This document shows positions 26,652 to 35,428 of a stretch of DNA of 56,124 nt, one piece after another. Within the stretch, counting starts at the first letter, position 1. Every line of letters begins with the position of its first letter. The notes beneath the pieces were generated by a model. The model did no database searches. It saw nothing but the letters and a program-made list of their open reading frames with translations, and had not been told where the DNA came from. Origin of the DNA: an uncultured Clostridia bacterium (lineage in GTDB: Bacteria; Bacillota; Clostridia; Oscillospirales; CAG-272); NCBI GenBank assembly GCA_944391805.1, contig CALXUY010000084.1:1-56124 (forward strand). The letters run 5' to 3'. Both the position numbers and the translations under genes were made by a program.

Positions 26652-27713
26652 TTACAGGATCACCTCATGCCCGGTGGCGGCCGATTCATAGCTTGCCGTT
26701 AAAATCTTCATCAATTCAATCCCGTCGTCCGCGCTGTTGCGGCAGGGCTCGCCGGTTTGTATGCAGTGGAGAAAATGTGCGATTTCACTCCGAAAACCGC
26801 TGCCCATATCCAGCCCGGTCTGCCCCTCCAACGAGACATTGGAGAGATACCCGTTGAGTTGGCTGAATAGCTGTACATCATCCGCCATTCGGACGCCGCC
26901 CTTGGTTCCGAAGAGCTGGATGCTGTTTTCCTCTTTTCCGATGTTCAGGCTGAAGCTCATTTCCACCGACAAGGCTGCTCCGTTCTCAAATCGGATCAGT
27001 ACCGAGGCCAGATCCTCGCAGTCGCAGATGTCGTGATCCGTAGCGCTGGCAGATACATAAAATTTGGGTGTTTTGATATCCGGGCGGCTGCCCAGCTTTG
27101 TGTACGTCACCCCATAGACCGAAACCGCACGGGGCTTTCCGAGCAGATACCGCACAAGATCGATCGAGTGCACGCCAAGGTCGATCAGGGGTCCTCCGCC
27201 GGAGCGCGCCTTTTCGCCAAACCAACCGCCGGGGTTGCCGTTGCGGCGCAGATTGACGGTTTTGGCATAATACACCTCACCGAGATTGCCGCTGCGGATC
27301 ATGTCGGCCACAATGTCGCAGTCCCGGCCGAACCGGCGGATAAAGCCGATCATCAGCAGCCTGCCATTGCGTTCGGCAGCCGCCTTCATGGCCTCGGCCT
27401 CCTCCACATTCATCGCCATCGGCTTTTCACACAGCACATGCTTGCCCGCGTCAAGAGCCATGATGGTGCAGGGTGCATGCGCGCTGTTCCAGGTACAAAC
27501 GCTCACTGCATCCAGCTCCGGCAATTCCCGAAGCATTTCCGCTTCATCGGTATACAATCGTTCCACTCCGTACCGCTCTCCCATATACCGCAGGCGCTCG
27601 GCGTTGATGTCGCAAAACGCATACACCTCGGCGTTGGGGTTTGCACGATACGCCGCAATGTGGGAGTTGGAGATTCCACCTACACCCACAATTGCAATTT
27701 TCAGTTTTTCCAT
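26652..27713 (-). CDS. Gfo/Idh/MocA family oxidoreductase
   Basis: A 353-residue NAD(P)-dependent dehydrogenase. The N-terminal Rossmann fold starts KIAIVGVGGISNSHIAAY, with VYAFCDINAERL after it; the family motif CEKPMAMNVEEAEAM contains the conserved Glu-Lys-Pro, and DLGVHSIDLVRYLLG contains the D-x-G-x-H active site. AGGAAGGA lies eight bases before the ATG. The sugar isomerase gene lies 31 bases upstream; such pairs oxidise and isomerise inositols or unusual sugars. It is cytosolic. The exact substrate is unknown. The region 26508-26651 shows no gene. Confidence 0.92.
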   Translation of the reverse strand: MEKLKIAIVGVGGISNSHIAAYRANPNAEVYAFCDINAERLRYMGERYGVERLYTDEAEMLRELPELDAVSVCTWNSAHAPCTIMALDAGKHVLCEKPMAMNVEEAEAMKAAAERNGRLLMIGFIRRFGRDCDIVADMIRSGNLGEVYYAKTVNLRRNGNPGGWFGEKARSGGGPLIDLGVHSIDLVRYLLGKPRAVSVYGVTYTKLGSRPDIKTPKFYVSASATDHDICDCEDLASVLIRFENGAALSVEMSFSLNIGKEENSIQLFGTKGGVRMADDVQLFSQLNGYLSNVSLEGQTGLDMGSGFRSEIAHFLHCIQTGEPCRNSADDGIELMKILTASYESAATGHEVIL

Positions 27714-27744
27714 GATATTGATCCTTCCTGACGTTTTGATTTCT

Positions 27745-28599
27745 TCAGTTTTCCGCAATGATTTTGAGCAAGTGATTTTTGGCGGTCAGAATATCCGCGG
27801 AGGGGTCCGCCCCCGCCTCGCGTTCGATGGTCAGAAATCCGCGGTAGCCGACATCCTCCAGAGCCCGCAGATAAGCCTGAAAGTTCACGCTTCCCTCCCC
27901 CAGCGGCACCTCACGGAAGAAGCGGATTCCCTCCAGCTCCTCCGGCTTGGGGGTCACCCTGTAGATGTACTCCGGGTTGGTGCGCTGAAGCATGACGCCA
28001 TCCTTTGCGTGTGTATGTACAATGTAGTCCTTCAGATTGTAAACCGCCTCAACCGGATCATCACCGGTCACCATCACCAGATTGGCCGGATCGAGATTGA
28101 CCGCAACGCCGGTGGAATGCAGCCCGTCGAGAAACCGTTTCAGCACTGCCGATGGCTCCGGCCCGGTTTCGATTGCGAAGTGAGAGCCGATGCTGTCGGC
28201 GTACCGGGAAAGCGTGAAGCAGGCCTCCTGCATGACGCCGTAGCGCGGATGTGACGGATCCTCCGGAATCACCCCGATATGGGTTGTAACCACATCGGTT
28301 TCCAGATCCTTTGCCAGATCGAGAATCCGCTTCGAGCGCTCGATCAGCTCCGGGTTCCGTTCCCTGCGGAAGAAGCCCTCCCCCAGATCTCCGCACAGTG
28401 CGGAAAAGCGCAGCCCGTTGGATTTGACCATATCCAACAGCTCCCGGCGTTTGGCAGGCGTCAGATTTTCCGGGCTGTTTTCGCCCTTGGTGGCATACAT
28501 CTGCACACCGTTTACCCCCAAAGACACCGCTTTCTGAATGGCCGTCCGCGTATCTGTGCGAAAGGAATCCAGTATCACACCGATGGGAAATTGATACAT
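27745..28599 (-). CDS. Sugar phosphate isomerase/epimerase (TIM barrel)
   Basis: A 284-residue protein of the xylose-isomerase-like TIM barrel (AP endonuclease 2) family. Motifs include GVNGVQMYATKG near the start, LRFSALCGDLG, VVTTHIGVIP, FAIETGPEPS, AVNLDPANLV, IVHTHAKDG and the end block VNFQAYLRALEDVGYRGFLTIERE. The Glu, Asp, His and Glu metal ligands stand in their usual places. AGGAGG lies before the ATG. It heads the second operon, with the oxidoreductase next, and is divergent from AraC. It probably isomerises or epimerises the sugar set free by the operon's enzymes. Confidence 0.9.
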   Translation of the reverse strand: MYQFPIGVILDSFRTDTRTAIQKAVSLGVNGVQMYATKGENSPENLTPAKRRELLDMVKSNGLRFSALCGDLGEGFFRRERNPELIERSKRILDLAKDLETDVVTTHIGVIPEDPSHPRYGVMQEACFTLSRYADSIGSHFAIETGPEPSAVLKRFLDGLHSTGVAVNLDPANLVMVTGDDPVEAVYNLKDYIVHTHAKDGVMLQRTNPEYIYRVTPKPEELEGIRFFREVPLGEGSVNFQAYLRALEDVGYRGFLTIEREAGADPSADILTAKNHLLKIIAEN

Positions 28600-28658
28600 A
28601 ATTGTTCTTTCCTCCTGATCAAAAATTTCAAATCGCAAGCCGCATATTTCATCCAATC

Positions 28659-28675
28659 ATTTGTTATCAACAAAT
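28659..28675. promoter_or_regulatory. Palindrome in the divergent AraC/isomerase promoter region
   Basis: ATTTGTT and AACAAAT stand as perfect seven-base arms around ATC, 60 bases before the isomerase start and next to the AraC promoter. It is a candidate operator for either gene set. Confidence 0.4.
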
Positions 28676-28685
28676 TTCAGAAAAA

Positions 28686-28717
28686 ATCTTGCTTTTTCAT
28701 TGGATTTATTATATAAT
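28686..28717 (+). promoter_or_regulatory. Promoter of the second AraC gene
   Basis: TTGCTT (28689-28694), 17 bases, TATAAT (28712-28717). The -35 lies in ATCTTGCTT (28686-28694), the same nine bases repeated twice before the first AraC gene. Confidence 0.7.
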
Positions 28718-28809
28718 AACCTCAGGTACATTATATCATGCTGTGGCAAAATTATCAATCACAAATTTTTGCTGCGGCTTTGCACGATTTTGCTTTACAG
28801 GAGGCTTCC

Positions 28810-29733
28810 ATGAGTACATACGAAACACACATCTGGAAAAACCCCCAGCTCCCGTTTATTTTTCAGCAAATGCATCTTGGCGTTCATCAGAATTTCAGCG
28901 GGGCAAACTGGCATGAAAATATTGAGCTGCTGTATATCACAAGCGGAAGCGGTACGGTTTGGAGTGACGGCGCGCAGATTCCGGTTCGGGCAAACGACCT
29001 GATCGCATTGAACTCCAATTGCCTGCATGATATCTCCACGGATAGGGATCTGCACTATTACTACCTGGTGGTGGACCGGTCCTTCTGCCTCTCTAATCAC
29101 TTTGACACCAACCGCCTGTTATTTGACACCGTTGCCTTTCATGACGCAGAGCTGGCCGCGCTTTTCGGGAAGCTGATTCTGGAATATCAAACCGCAGAAG
29201 ATTCCCTGTTCCGCACACAGGCCATCCGTGCGCTTGTTCTTTCCATTCTGGTTCGCATCTGCCGCACACACAGCCACCCGACAGACGAAAAGGAGGAAAC
29301 GCATCTGCTCTCCTGCATCAAGCAGGCCATCGGTTTTATCCGCTCCAATATCGACTCCCCCGATCTGTCGCTGGATGAAATTACCGAATTTGTCGGCTTG
29401 AGCAAATATTATTTTGCTCACAAATTCAAGCAGATCACGGGTTACACCTGCGTGCATTATATCAATATGCTGCGGTGCGAAAAAGCCAAAGCACTGCTCT
29501 CCGACCATCGGTTGGAGCTTGGAAGAATCGGCCAGAGCTGCGGATTCAACAGCCAGTCCTATTTTACCCGCACATTTCACGCCTACACGGGGTGCTCTCC
29601 GAATACTTATCGGCAGAACAATGCCGTATCCGGCAGCGCCGCGGCGCAAAGCGCCGCTCTGCCGGCAGTGCCGGGCGCCGCAGGCGACAAACATGCGCGC
29701 CTCTGCCGAGTGCGCAAAGCTACCCGCGGTTAA
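28810..29733 (+). CDS. AraC family regulator of the LamG/propeller operon
   Basis: A 307-residue regulator with an N-terminal cupin domain (ENIELLYITSGSGTV, NDLIALNSNCLHDI) and a C-terminal double helix-turn-helix (LSLDEITEFVGLSKYYFAHK, IGQSCGFNSQSYFTRTFH, GCSPNTYR). About 40 residues past the usual family end are Ala- and Arg-rich and of low complexity. AGGAGG lies five bases before this ATG. It is divergent from the isomerase operon and is its likely regulator. Downstream, 29734-29906 holds a CAACACA / TGTGTTG-type hairpin near 29745 and no gene. Confidence 0.88.
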   Translation: MSTYETHIWKNPQLPFIFQQMHLGVHQNFSGANWHENIELLYITSGSGTVWSDGAQIPVRANDLIALNSNCLHDISTDRDLHYYYLVVDRSFCLSNHFDTNRLLFDTVAFHDAELAALFGKLILEYQTAEDSLFRTQAIRALVLSILVRICRTHSHPTDEKEETHLLSCIKQAIGFIRSNIDSPDLSLDEITEFVGLSKYYFAHKFKQITGYTCVHYINMLRCEKAKALLSDHRLELGRIGQSCGFNSQSYFTRTFHAYTGCSPNTYRQNNAVSGSAAAQSAALPAVPGAAGDKHARLCRVRKATRG

Positions 29734-29906
29734 GGCAACACACCACACGTGTTGCGTGCGTCGCCGCAAAAACAAAAAAGAGCCGGCCGAGAGCCGACTC
29801 TGAATATGCCTGTTGCAAGACGTACCGGATCCGAGCCGGTTTGTCGCCGGCGATGAGAAAATGCCATCCGGGTTCCGGCGTACTGCCTGCCCAAAGAACC
29901 CAAAAG

Positions 29907-29941
29907 GGCCGGTTCCTCCACTGAAAAAGGAGGAGCCGGCC
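29907..29941 (-). terminator. Terminator of the GH20 operon
   Basis: GGCCGGTTCCTCC (29907-29919) pairs with GGAGGAGCCGGCC (29929-29941); on the minus strand CTTTTGGGTTCTTT follows. It stands just past the GH20 stop. Confidence 0.75.
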
Positions 29942-29952
29942 TTCTTTGATCG

Positions 29953-31821
29953 TCAGAGAATGCCTGCCGCCACGTTGCCGTGCCAGTTGTTGTAATTGAT
30001 ATATTGTCCGTTTGCTGCCGGGGACATCGGAAGCGGGGCGGACTCCAGCTCCTCAATCCGGTCAACCTCCCCGTTCAGGTAGGCATTCAGCAGCGCGCGC
30101 ACCGACCGGATGCGCTCCATCAGGCCGCCGATGCGGATTTCCTGCGTGATGAAGCCGAAGGTCTTGTTCTCCCGGTACCACTGCCGGCGGAAGGCCGCAA
30201 GAAAGGCCTCCAGCTCGGAGAGCAGCTGCGGGATGGCGTCGTTTGCCAGCGTGGAGAGTGCGGTTTTGTCGCCTGCCTGATAGGCCTCGTACAGTCTCCA
30301 GCCCATGTCGCATTTGATCGAGAGCACAAGGCACAGCCTGCCAAGCGTCTCCAGCGCATAGCCGAAGCTATGATCCTTGGAAAGCTGCATCAGGCGCGTG
30401 GCATGTGCGGCATAGGCCTGGGCTGCAGTTTCACGGTTCATGTGGCAATCCATAAAGCGCTCCAGCAGATCGTTATAAAGCAGATACTTGCTGGGGTTTT
30501 TGGGCTTTTCAACCTGCTCCACCGTGGTCTCGGGCAGGCTGTCCGGCAGGTCAAAGGCCATCAGCGTTGCAAAATCCGTGCCGAAGCACTGCTTGGCGCG
30601 GGCGTCCATCCATGCCTCATCCACCGCGTCGCAGTAGCAGCGTTCGGCAAAATACAGCATGCTTGCCAGCGCCGAGAACTGCGAGGCCTCCCCGCCGTTG
30701 TCTCCCCATGAGGTGACAATCACGCGGTCAATCCCCTGCTCGGCACAAACATCCAGCTGCATCTTTGTGGATTTGAGTGAAAACGCATTGTGCGCGCCAA
30801 AGCCGTACCACTTCCACGCGCCGCCGGCGAACACCGTGGCATTGCGGAACTGCTTGTGGCAATCCAGCATGTGGGAGAACAACTCTCTGTCCATCGAGTA
30901 ATAATCCCAGTAAATCAGATCCAGACCGTCCGGCACCTTGGCAACCACATCGGCCGGAACGCTGCCTTCCCGAATGTAATAGGTCCCGCCAAAGGCCATG
31001 CGGAAGAACATGTCGCTCCACATCATGGGGTGGAAGCCGGCCTGATGGCAGATCGCAACCACCCGTTCCATATGCTCGAGCATCACATCGGAGGGCTTGC
31101 GGTAGCCGTTCTTTTTCAGGTATTCCCCGCAGGCAATCATATGCGCCTCGTCCATGCCGATGTTGATCTGGCGAGAGCGGAAGCAGGCGGCACACTGGCG
31201 CACGGCGGCCTCGATGAAGCGGTAGGTGCGCTCGTCCCCCACCATCAGGATATCGCCTGTATCCCTGTAACCGGCAAAATCCGGCCAGCGCAGCGCGGTG
31301 CTCAGGTGCGCCAGCGTCTGAATGCAGGGGATCAGCTCAATACCGAAGCTGTCGGCGTAGTCGTCCAGCTCACGCAGCTCCTGTGCCGAAAAGCGCCCGC
31401 GCATATAGCCGAAATAGGGGTAATCGGGCAGCTCGTAGGTATCCTCGGTGTAGAGCATCATCGAGGTATAGCCCATGCCGGCGAGTGAGCGGATCATTTT
31501 TTTCGCCGTTTGGATGTTGTAAACCGCATTGCGGGAGTTATCGGCCATATAACACAGCATCCGGTATTTGCCGGTCTGGCAGATCTCCTTGCCGCCCTCC
31601 AGCGTATCGGGCAGAAAGGTCAGTGCCCGGAACCACTCATTGCGCGCCCGGTAGGTGACCAGCACCTCGTCGGCGCTTCTCTTCAGGGAGAGGCAGTCCC
31701 CCCGGGAGGCGCGCACCCGGATTCCCTTACCCGGACAGACCTCCAGCCCGATATCCCGGCAAAATTCCTCGGTGGATGGCAGAAGAGCAGCATCCAGCCC
31801 GATCAGTTGAATCTGTTTCAT
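29953..31821 (-). CDS. GH20 family beta-N-acetylhexosaminidase-like enzyme
   Basis: A 622-residue cytosolic enzyme. A short N-terminal domain (MKQIQLIGLDAALLPSTEEF...) leads into a GH20 barrel: KYRMLCYMADNSRNAV, MGYTSMMLYTEDTYELPDYPY, IPCIQTLAHLSTALRWPDFA, and the catalytic Asp224-Glu225 in IGMDEAHM. The substrate-assisted mechanism needs that pair. AGGAGA lies seven bases before the ATG. No signal peptide is present, so it acts on imported oligosaccharides, removing GlcNAc, GalNAc or galactose. It is cotranscribed with the SGNH hydrolase upstream. The length and start resemble the intracellular GH20C group of streptococci, by motif memory only. Confidence 0.87.
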   Translation of the reverse strand: MKQIQLIGLDAALLPSTEEFCRDIGLEVCPGKGIRVRASRGDCLSLKRSADEVLVTYRARNEWFRALTFLPDTLEGGKEICQTGKYRMLCYMADNSRNAVYNIQTAKKMIRSLAGMGYTSMMLYTEDTYELPDYPYFGYMRGRFSAQELRELDDYADSFGIELIPCIQTLAHLSTALRWPDFAGYRDTGDILMVGDERTYRFIEAAVRQCAACFRSRQINIGMDEAHMIACGEYLKKNGYRKPSDVMLEHMERVVAICHQAGFHPMMWSDMFFRMAFGGTYYIREGSVPADVVAKVPDGLDLIYWDYYSMDRELFSHMLDCHKQFRNATVFAGGAWKWYGFGAHNAFSLKSTKMQLDVCAEQGIDRVIVTSWGDNGGEASQFSALASMLYFAERCYCDAVDEAWMDARAKQCFGTDFATLMAFDLPDSLPETTVEQVEKPKNPSKYLLYNDLLERFMDCHMNRETAAQAYAAHATRLMQLSKDHSFGYALETLGRLCLVLSIKCDMGWRLYEAYQAGDKTALSTLANDAIPQLLSELEAFLAAFRRQWYRENKTFGFITQEIRIGGLMERIRSVRALLNAYLNGEVDRIEELESAPLPMSPAANGQYINYNNWHGNVAAGIL

Positions 31822-31853
31822 TGGTAGTTCTCCTTGTATATTGAATTGAATTT

Positions 31854-32939
31854 TCAGATACTGTTTTTCATCAGCGCCTGGCGCAGCGCGCAGCCGATGG
31901 CGTCCGCCATCAGAGAAAAGCCGATATCGGTGGGGTGTACGCCGTCCACCGTGCATTGATCCTCATGCGGGCCGCGGAAGATCTCTCCGCCATCGAGATA
32001 ATACACATTGCGGTCGCCCCTCTCCCGGGCAAACCGGAAGTTGTCCAGCACGGCCTGGCGGTTGTCCAGCCGCAGCTCATAATACGCGCTGTAATCGTCG
32101 GTGCGGGTCACCATGAGATAGGGGATATCCGGATGCGCCGCGCGCACCGCCTCATAGAGCCTGCGGTGGGTTACGGCCAGGTGCGCGGTGCCGGGCGCGT
32201 TGTGATCATAGTCCGAGACGAACGCCAGCATCGGCAGCCCCGCAAGATACCCGATCATCGCATCCTCCCCCCTGCCGTTGCCGGAAAAGCCGAAATTGAG
32301 AAAATCCAGCCCCAGCTCCCGGCTGATGATGTTCTGGTAGGCATTGCCCGGGCGGGTGGCGCAGGCCCCCTGCGTAATGGAGCTGCCGTAATAAACCACC
32401 GGCAGCGGGCTCCGGTACTTCATCCCCTCCCCCACCCTGGCGTCCCGCTGCAGACCGATATACAGGTTGCGCACATTGCTGTAGCTGGGAAAGTTGATGG
32501 TGAACCAGCGCTGCTTCCGGTCGGCAAATTTGACCTTGGATTCAAACCCGCCCTTTGCGTCGATGCTCGGCCGGAAGGCCTTCCAGAAGCGGCTCATTCC
32601 GGTTTCGGGCGAATCGATGTAGAGATCAAAGCCCGCGCTCCCGGTAAACGCCATGTGAGACATCAGGCACATCACCGGCATTTCGGCCTTGATGGCAACA
32701 TACTGCGAATCGGTGCAAAAGCGCACCCTTCCCCCTGCCGTATTGCGCGCCAGCTTGGCAACTCCGTCGCTCACCTGCACCGCAATATCGTCCGGCATCC
32801 GCTTGAAGTCCGGTTCGGTCCGGTACCGGTACAATCCGTATACCTCGAACGGTTCCCGTCTCACATCATAAAACTGTACGTCATCCTCTCCGATGGAGGT
32901 TTCGATCACCAGATTCTGATCAGGCACCTGATAGCTCAT
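31854..32939 (-). CDS. SGNH/GDSL hydrolase, probable carbohydrate esterase
   Basis: A 361-residue cytosolic hydrolase. The N-terminal about 180 residues are a beta-sandwich. The SGNH domain follows, with the nucleophile Ser in VVYYGSSITQG, the Gly/Asn block in LNFGFSGNGRGE and the D-G-V-H motif in CTVDGVHPTDIGF. It should remove acetyl groups from sugars, possibly O-acetyl sialic acid or N-acetylhexosamine, which fits a GH20 partner 32 bases downstream. AAGGAG lies before the ATG; a TTG three bases earlier is less likely. It is driven by its own good promoter rather than by an AraC gene. Confidence 0.87.
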   Translation of the reverse strand: MSYQVPDQNLVIETSIGEDDVQFYDVRREPFEVYGLYRYRTEPDFKRMPDDIAVQVSDGVAKLARNTAGGRVRFCTDSQYVAIKAEMPVMCLMSHMAFTGSAGFDLYIDSPETGMSRFWKAFRPSIDAKGGFESKVKFADRKQRWFTINFPSYSNVRNLYIGLQRDARVGEGMKYRSPLPVVYYGSSITQGACATRPGNAYQNIISRELGLDFLNFGFSGNGRGEDAMIGYLAGLPMLAFVSDYDHNAPGTAHLAVTHRRLYEAVRAAHPDIPYLMVTRTDDYSAYYELRLDNRQAVLDNFRFARERGDRNVYYLDGGEIFRGPHEDQCTVDGVHPTDIGFSLMADAIGCALRQALMKNSI

Positions 32940-32974
32940 CAATCCGTCTCCTTTTCCGAAAATGATTCAGCACA

Positions 32975-33003
32975 ATTATAGCAAATGAGGCAGAAAAAGT
33001 CAA
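32975..33003 (-). promoter_or_regulatory. Promoter of the SGNH-GH20 operon
   Basis: On the minus strand TTGACT (33003-32998), 17 bases, TATAAT (32980-32975). It is close to consensus, so expression is probably constitutive. Confidence 0.8.
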
Positions 33004-33120
33004 TACAGAAAAGCAAATTGTGACATTTTTGTTGCAACTGGTTCCATTTTTCAAACTCAGTATTCCTGAAAAAGCAAAGAACACACCCGCTTTTGATACC
33101 GGCTGTGTCCCAAACACGCA

Positions 33121-33146
33121 GCCGGAACCGTATTGCCGGTTCCGGC
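33121..33146 (-). terminator. Hairpin after the small XRE gene
   Basis: GCCGGAACCG (33121-33130) pairs with CGGTTCCGGC (33137-33146), directly after the XRE stop. TGCGTGTTTGG follows on the minus strand, so the T run is weak. Confidence 0.5.
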
Positions 33147-33359
33147 TTATGAATCCTGAAGCATTTCCGAAATGGATACATTCAGATACGCTGCAATTTT
33201 CGCCAGCGTATCCATTCTTGGGTTGGCCTGTCCGCGCTCAATCAGGCTGATCAGCTCCACACTCAAACCACAATTTTCTGCAAAATCCTCCTGGGTCTCT
33301 CCCAACATCCGGCGCTTTGTAATCACATAACGAGACAATGCGGTGGTTTCGGTCAACAT
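33147..33359 (-). CDS. Small XRE family HTH regulator
   Basis: A 70-residue protein made almost wholly of a Cro/C1 helix-turn-helix: YVITKRRMLGETQEDFAENC, then LSVELISLIERGQANPRMDTL and LAKIAAYLNVSISEML. It has no other domain. GAGGGG lies eight bases before the ATG. It stands alone, with the SGNH promoter beyond its hairpin. A second small HTH gene is divergent from it across 33360-33755, an A/T-rich stretch of about 400 bases in which I see no gene. Its targets are unknown. Confidence 0.85.
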   Translation of the reverse strand: MLTETTALSRYVITKRRMLGETQEDFAENCGLSVELISLIERGQANPRMDTLAKIAAYLNVSISEMLQDS

Positions 33360-33755
33360 TTGTCACACCCCTCTATCAATTTAATGGTTTTTTTGGATGA
33401 TTTTGTGATTATAAAGATTATACACGATTGTTATGAGAATTACCACAGATTATAATACGGAATTTTGATTAAATTGAAAAAATAAATGCAGAATTCGAGT
33501 CTTTGTGACATTTTCATTCAGATCAACACGATTTCCCCCACACCTCATCCGTCCAAATGTATCTATAACATAGTACCAAACGACAAAAATATTTTCTTCA
33601 ATTGGTTTATCAAATCTGTTTTCACACTTTTTTCTCCTTCAATGCAAAAAATCTTTACATTTTTTTGAAAATAGGAGCTGCGGTTCCTGTTAATAAATGA
33701 CAAAATACGGTATAATGATATTGATTTCAAAAAAATTTTTTTATTGGAGGAAAAT

Positions 33756-34007
33756 ATGAAAAGCAGTGTCGACCACGCGGAATGCTTTGGATTTGGCAGA
33801 ATGATTCGCACCAAGCGCCGCGAATTGAAAATGAATATCGAAGAACTTGCCGAAAAATGCGAGCGGAGCGAGCGCGAGGTCCGCGATATTGAACTCGGCA
33901 AATGCGAGCCGAAGCTGGGAACCGTCCTGCGCCTGTGCAAGGCGTGTGACATTCACATCGGAGAGCTGGAGCAATTTTATCCGAATATCGAGGATGCTTC
34001 CGCCTGA
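33756..34007 (+). CDS. Small XRE-like HTH regulator
   Basis: An 83-residue protein with an XRE helix-turn-helix: FGRMIRTKRRELKMNIEELA, then KCERSEREVRDIELGKCEPK and LGTVLRLCKACDIHIGEL. GGAGG lies five bases before the ATG, with a TATAAT at 33712 ahead. It carries an acidic C-terminal tail (YPNIEDASA). It is divergent from the other small XRE gene and ends in its own terminator. Its role is unknown. Confidence 0.85.
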   Translation: MKSSVDHAECFGFGRMIRTKRRELKMNIEELAEKCERSEREVRDIELGKCEPKLGTVLRLCKACDIHIGELEQFYPNIEDASA

Positions 34008-34081
34008 CCCCATAAAAGCAGACTGCCGATCTTTTCAAAAGCGCATCAAACCGGGCATGTAGGTATTATGAAATAAAATAT

Positions 34082-34123
34082 GCGGCTGCTCAATGCCTTC
34101 CGGTCATGAGCAACCGCTTTTTT
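34082..34123 (+). terminator. Terminator of the small XRE gene
   Basis: GCGGCTGCTCA (34082-34092) pairs with TGAGCAACCGC (34107-34117) with one mismatch, followed by six T. The rest of 34008-34291 holds no gene I can support. Confidence 0.7.
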
Positions 34124-34291
34124 CATTTATGATGCAATCCTGCTCTGCATTTCATGAATACATATGCGCATTCCAAAAACTGATACTCTTTATACGGTCT
34201 TTTGCGCACATAGCCGCAGGCGGCCTCTGCGTCTCATAAAAAGCAAATATACACAGCATATCAAGCCGAGAATCGGACAACTAAATGCATT

Positions 34292-35407
34292 TTATTCCCG
34301 AAAGGAAAAATCACAGTACAGAGGCTGGTGGTCGGAAGCGAAACGGGCTGCCTGCCCGCTCTCCCGACCAAAGCCGAACGGATACAAGCCCTTTGTATGG
34401 AAAATATGGTCGACCGACCACCGGCACCCATCAATGCCTTCGCAGTCCTTCATCCCACTCAACTCCAGAAACCTGACATAAGCATTGGATTGCGGCAGGC
34501 AATTGAAATCTCCCATCGAAATACACTCCACGCCATACCGCTCCTGCAAGCGCCCGATGATCCGGGACATGAGTTCTGCCTGCTTTGTTCTGTCCTCATC
34601 TGTCGTGCACTCCCAATGCGTGCCGCAAGCGAGAAAACGCTTGCCGGTCGCGCGCATCTCCAGCAATGCCCAGACAACCACCCGGTAATTGACGCTTTTG
34701 ATGATTGGAATGTCCTCATACCCAGACGCAAGAACCCTGACGGTTTCCGTTCGATACAGCATGGCGGTGCGGTTGGAATATCCGTCCGGACGGTTCAGCT
34801 CGATAGTACCATAGATTGTCCCCAGCAGGTGAGGCAAAACGGTTGCCCAGCGCTCAAAAACCTCCTCACAGCACAGGATATCCGGCAGATAGCCGCGTAT
34901 GATGCCGGTGACAGGTTCCATCCGGTATGGGACCGGTCCGCGGAGGATGCCGCCCGATCCCCATCCGGCGTATTCCACCAGAACATTATAGGTCATCGCG
35001 CGCAGCTCTCCCCGCTTCTCCGGAAATACTTCGGGAAGAACAGACCGATCGCATTCGACGGAATCCCGACCGGCCTGCAGTGCCTCCAAAAAGCAGTCAC
35101 AGGCTCTCAAATCGGTAAACGGCGTGTTGCCTGCCAGCAGGATTTTATCTCCTTCAGTCTTTATGCGAAAGGACATCCAAGCCAAAGGCTCCTGTTCATA
35201 CAGCCTCTGTGCTTCGGTCCGGCGGCAGGGCCCGAGCAGAATTTCATGTTCCGCCTCCGCCTCCTCGTCCGAGCATACGGCCGGCTGTGCGCCGACAATT
35301 TCTCCGAGCTTTACAGACAGCTCCTTCGCTGCTTCCCGGCGGTACACGGCAAATTCATCATCCGCGTAGACCACTTGCGCGTTCGCAATCCATTCCAAAT
35401 CTTTCAT
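34292..35407 (-). CDS. Cytosolic endonuclease/exonuclease/phosphatase-like enzyme with ILIG domain
   Basis: A 371-residue protein with no signal peptide. The N-terminal about 130 residues form one ILIG domain (EHEILLGPCRRTEA, then DKILLAGNTPFTDLRACDCF). From about 135 an EEP fold follows: AMTYNVLVEYAGWGSGG, ILCCEEVFERW (metal Glu), LACGTHWECTTDEDRTKQAE, ISMGDFNC (Asp/Asn), and FASDHQPLYCDF (Asp-His) at the end, so all catalytic blocks are present. It would cleave a phosphodiester or phosphomonoester, possibly on a phosphorylated glycan, nucleic acid or lipid head group. It is the last gene of the operon, 21 bases after its lipoprotein paralogue. Confidence 0.82.
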   Translation of the reverse strand: MKDLEWIANAQVVYADDEFAVYRREAAKELSVKLGEIVGAQPAVCSDEEAEAEHEILLGPCRRTEAQRLYEQEPLAWMSFRIKTEGDKILLAGNTPFTDLRACDCFLEALQAGRDSVECDRSVLPEVFPEKRGELRAMTYNVLVEYAGWGSGGILRGPVPYRMEPVTGIIRGYLPDILCCEEVFERWATVLPHLLGTIYGTIELNRPDGYSNRTAMLYRTETVRVLASGYEDIPIIKSVNYRVVVWALLEMRATGKRFLACGTHWECTTDEDRTKQAELMSRIIGRLQERYGVECISMGDFNCLPQSNAYVRFLELSGMKDCEGIDGCRWSVDHIFHTKGLYPFGFGRESGQAARFASDHQPLYCDFSFRE

Positions 35408-35428
35408 GATGATCTCCTGTTTTTGCTC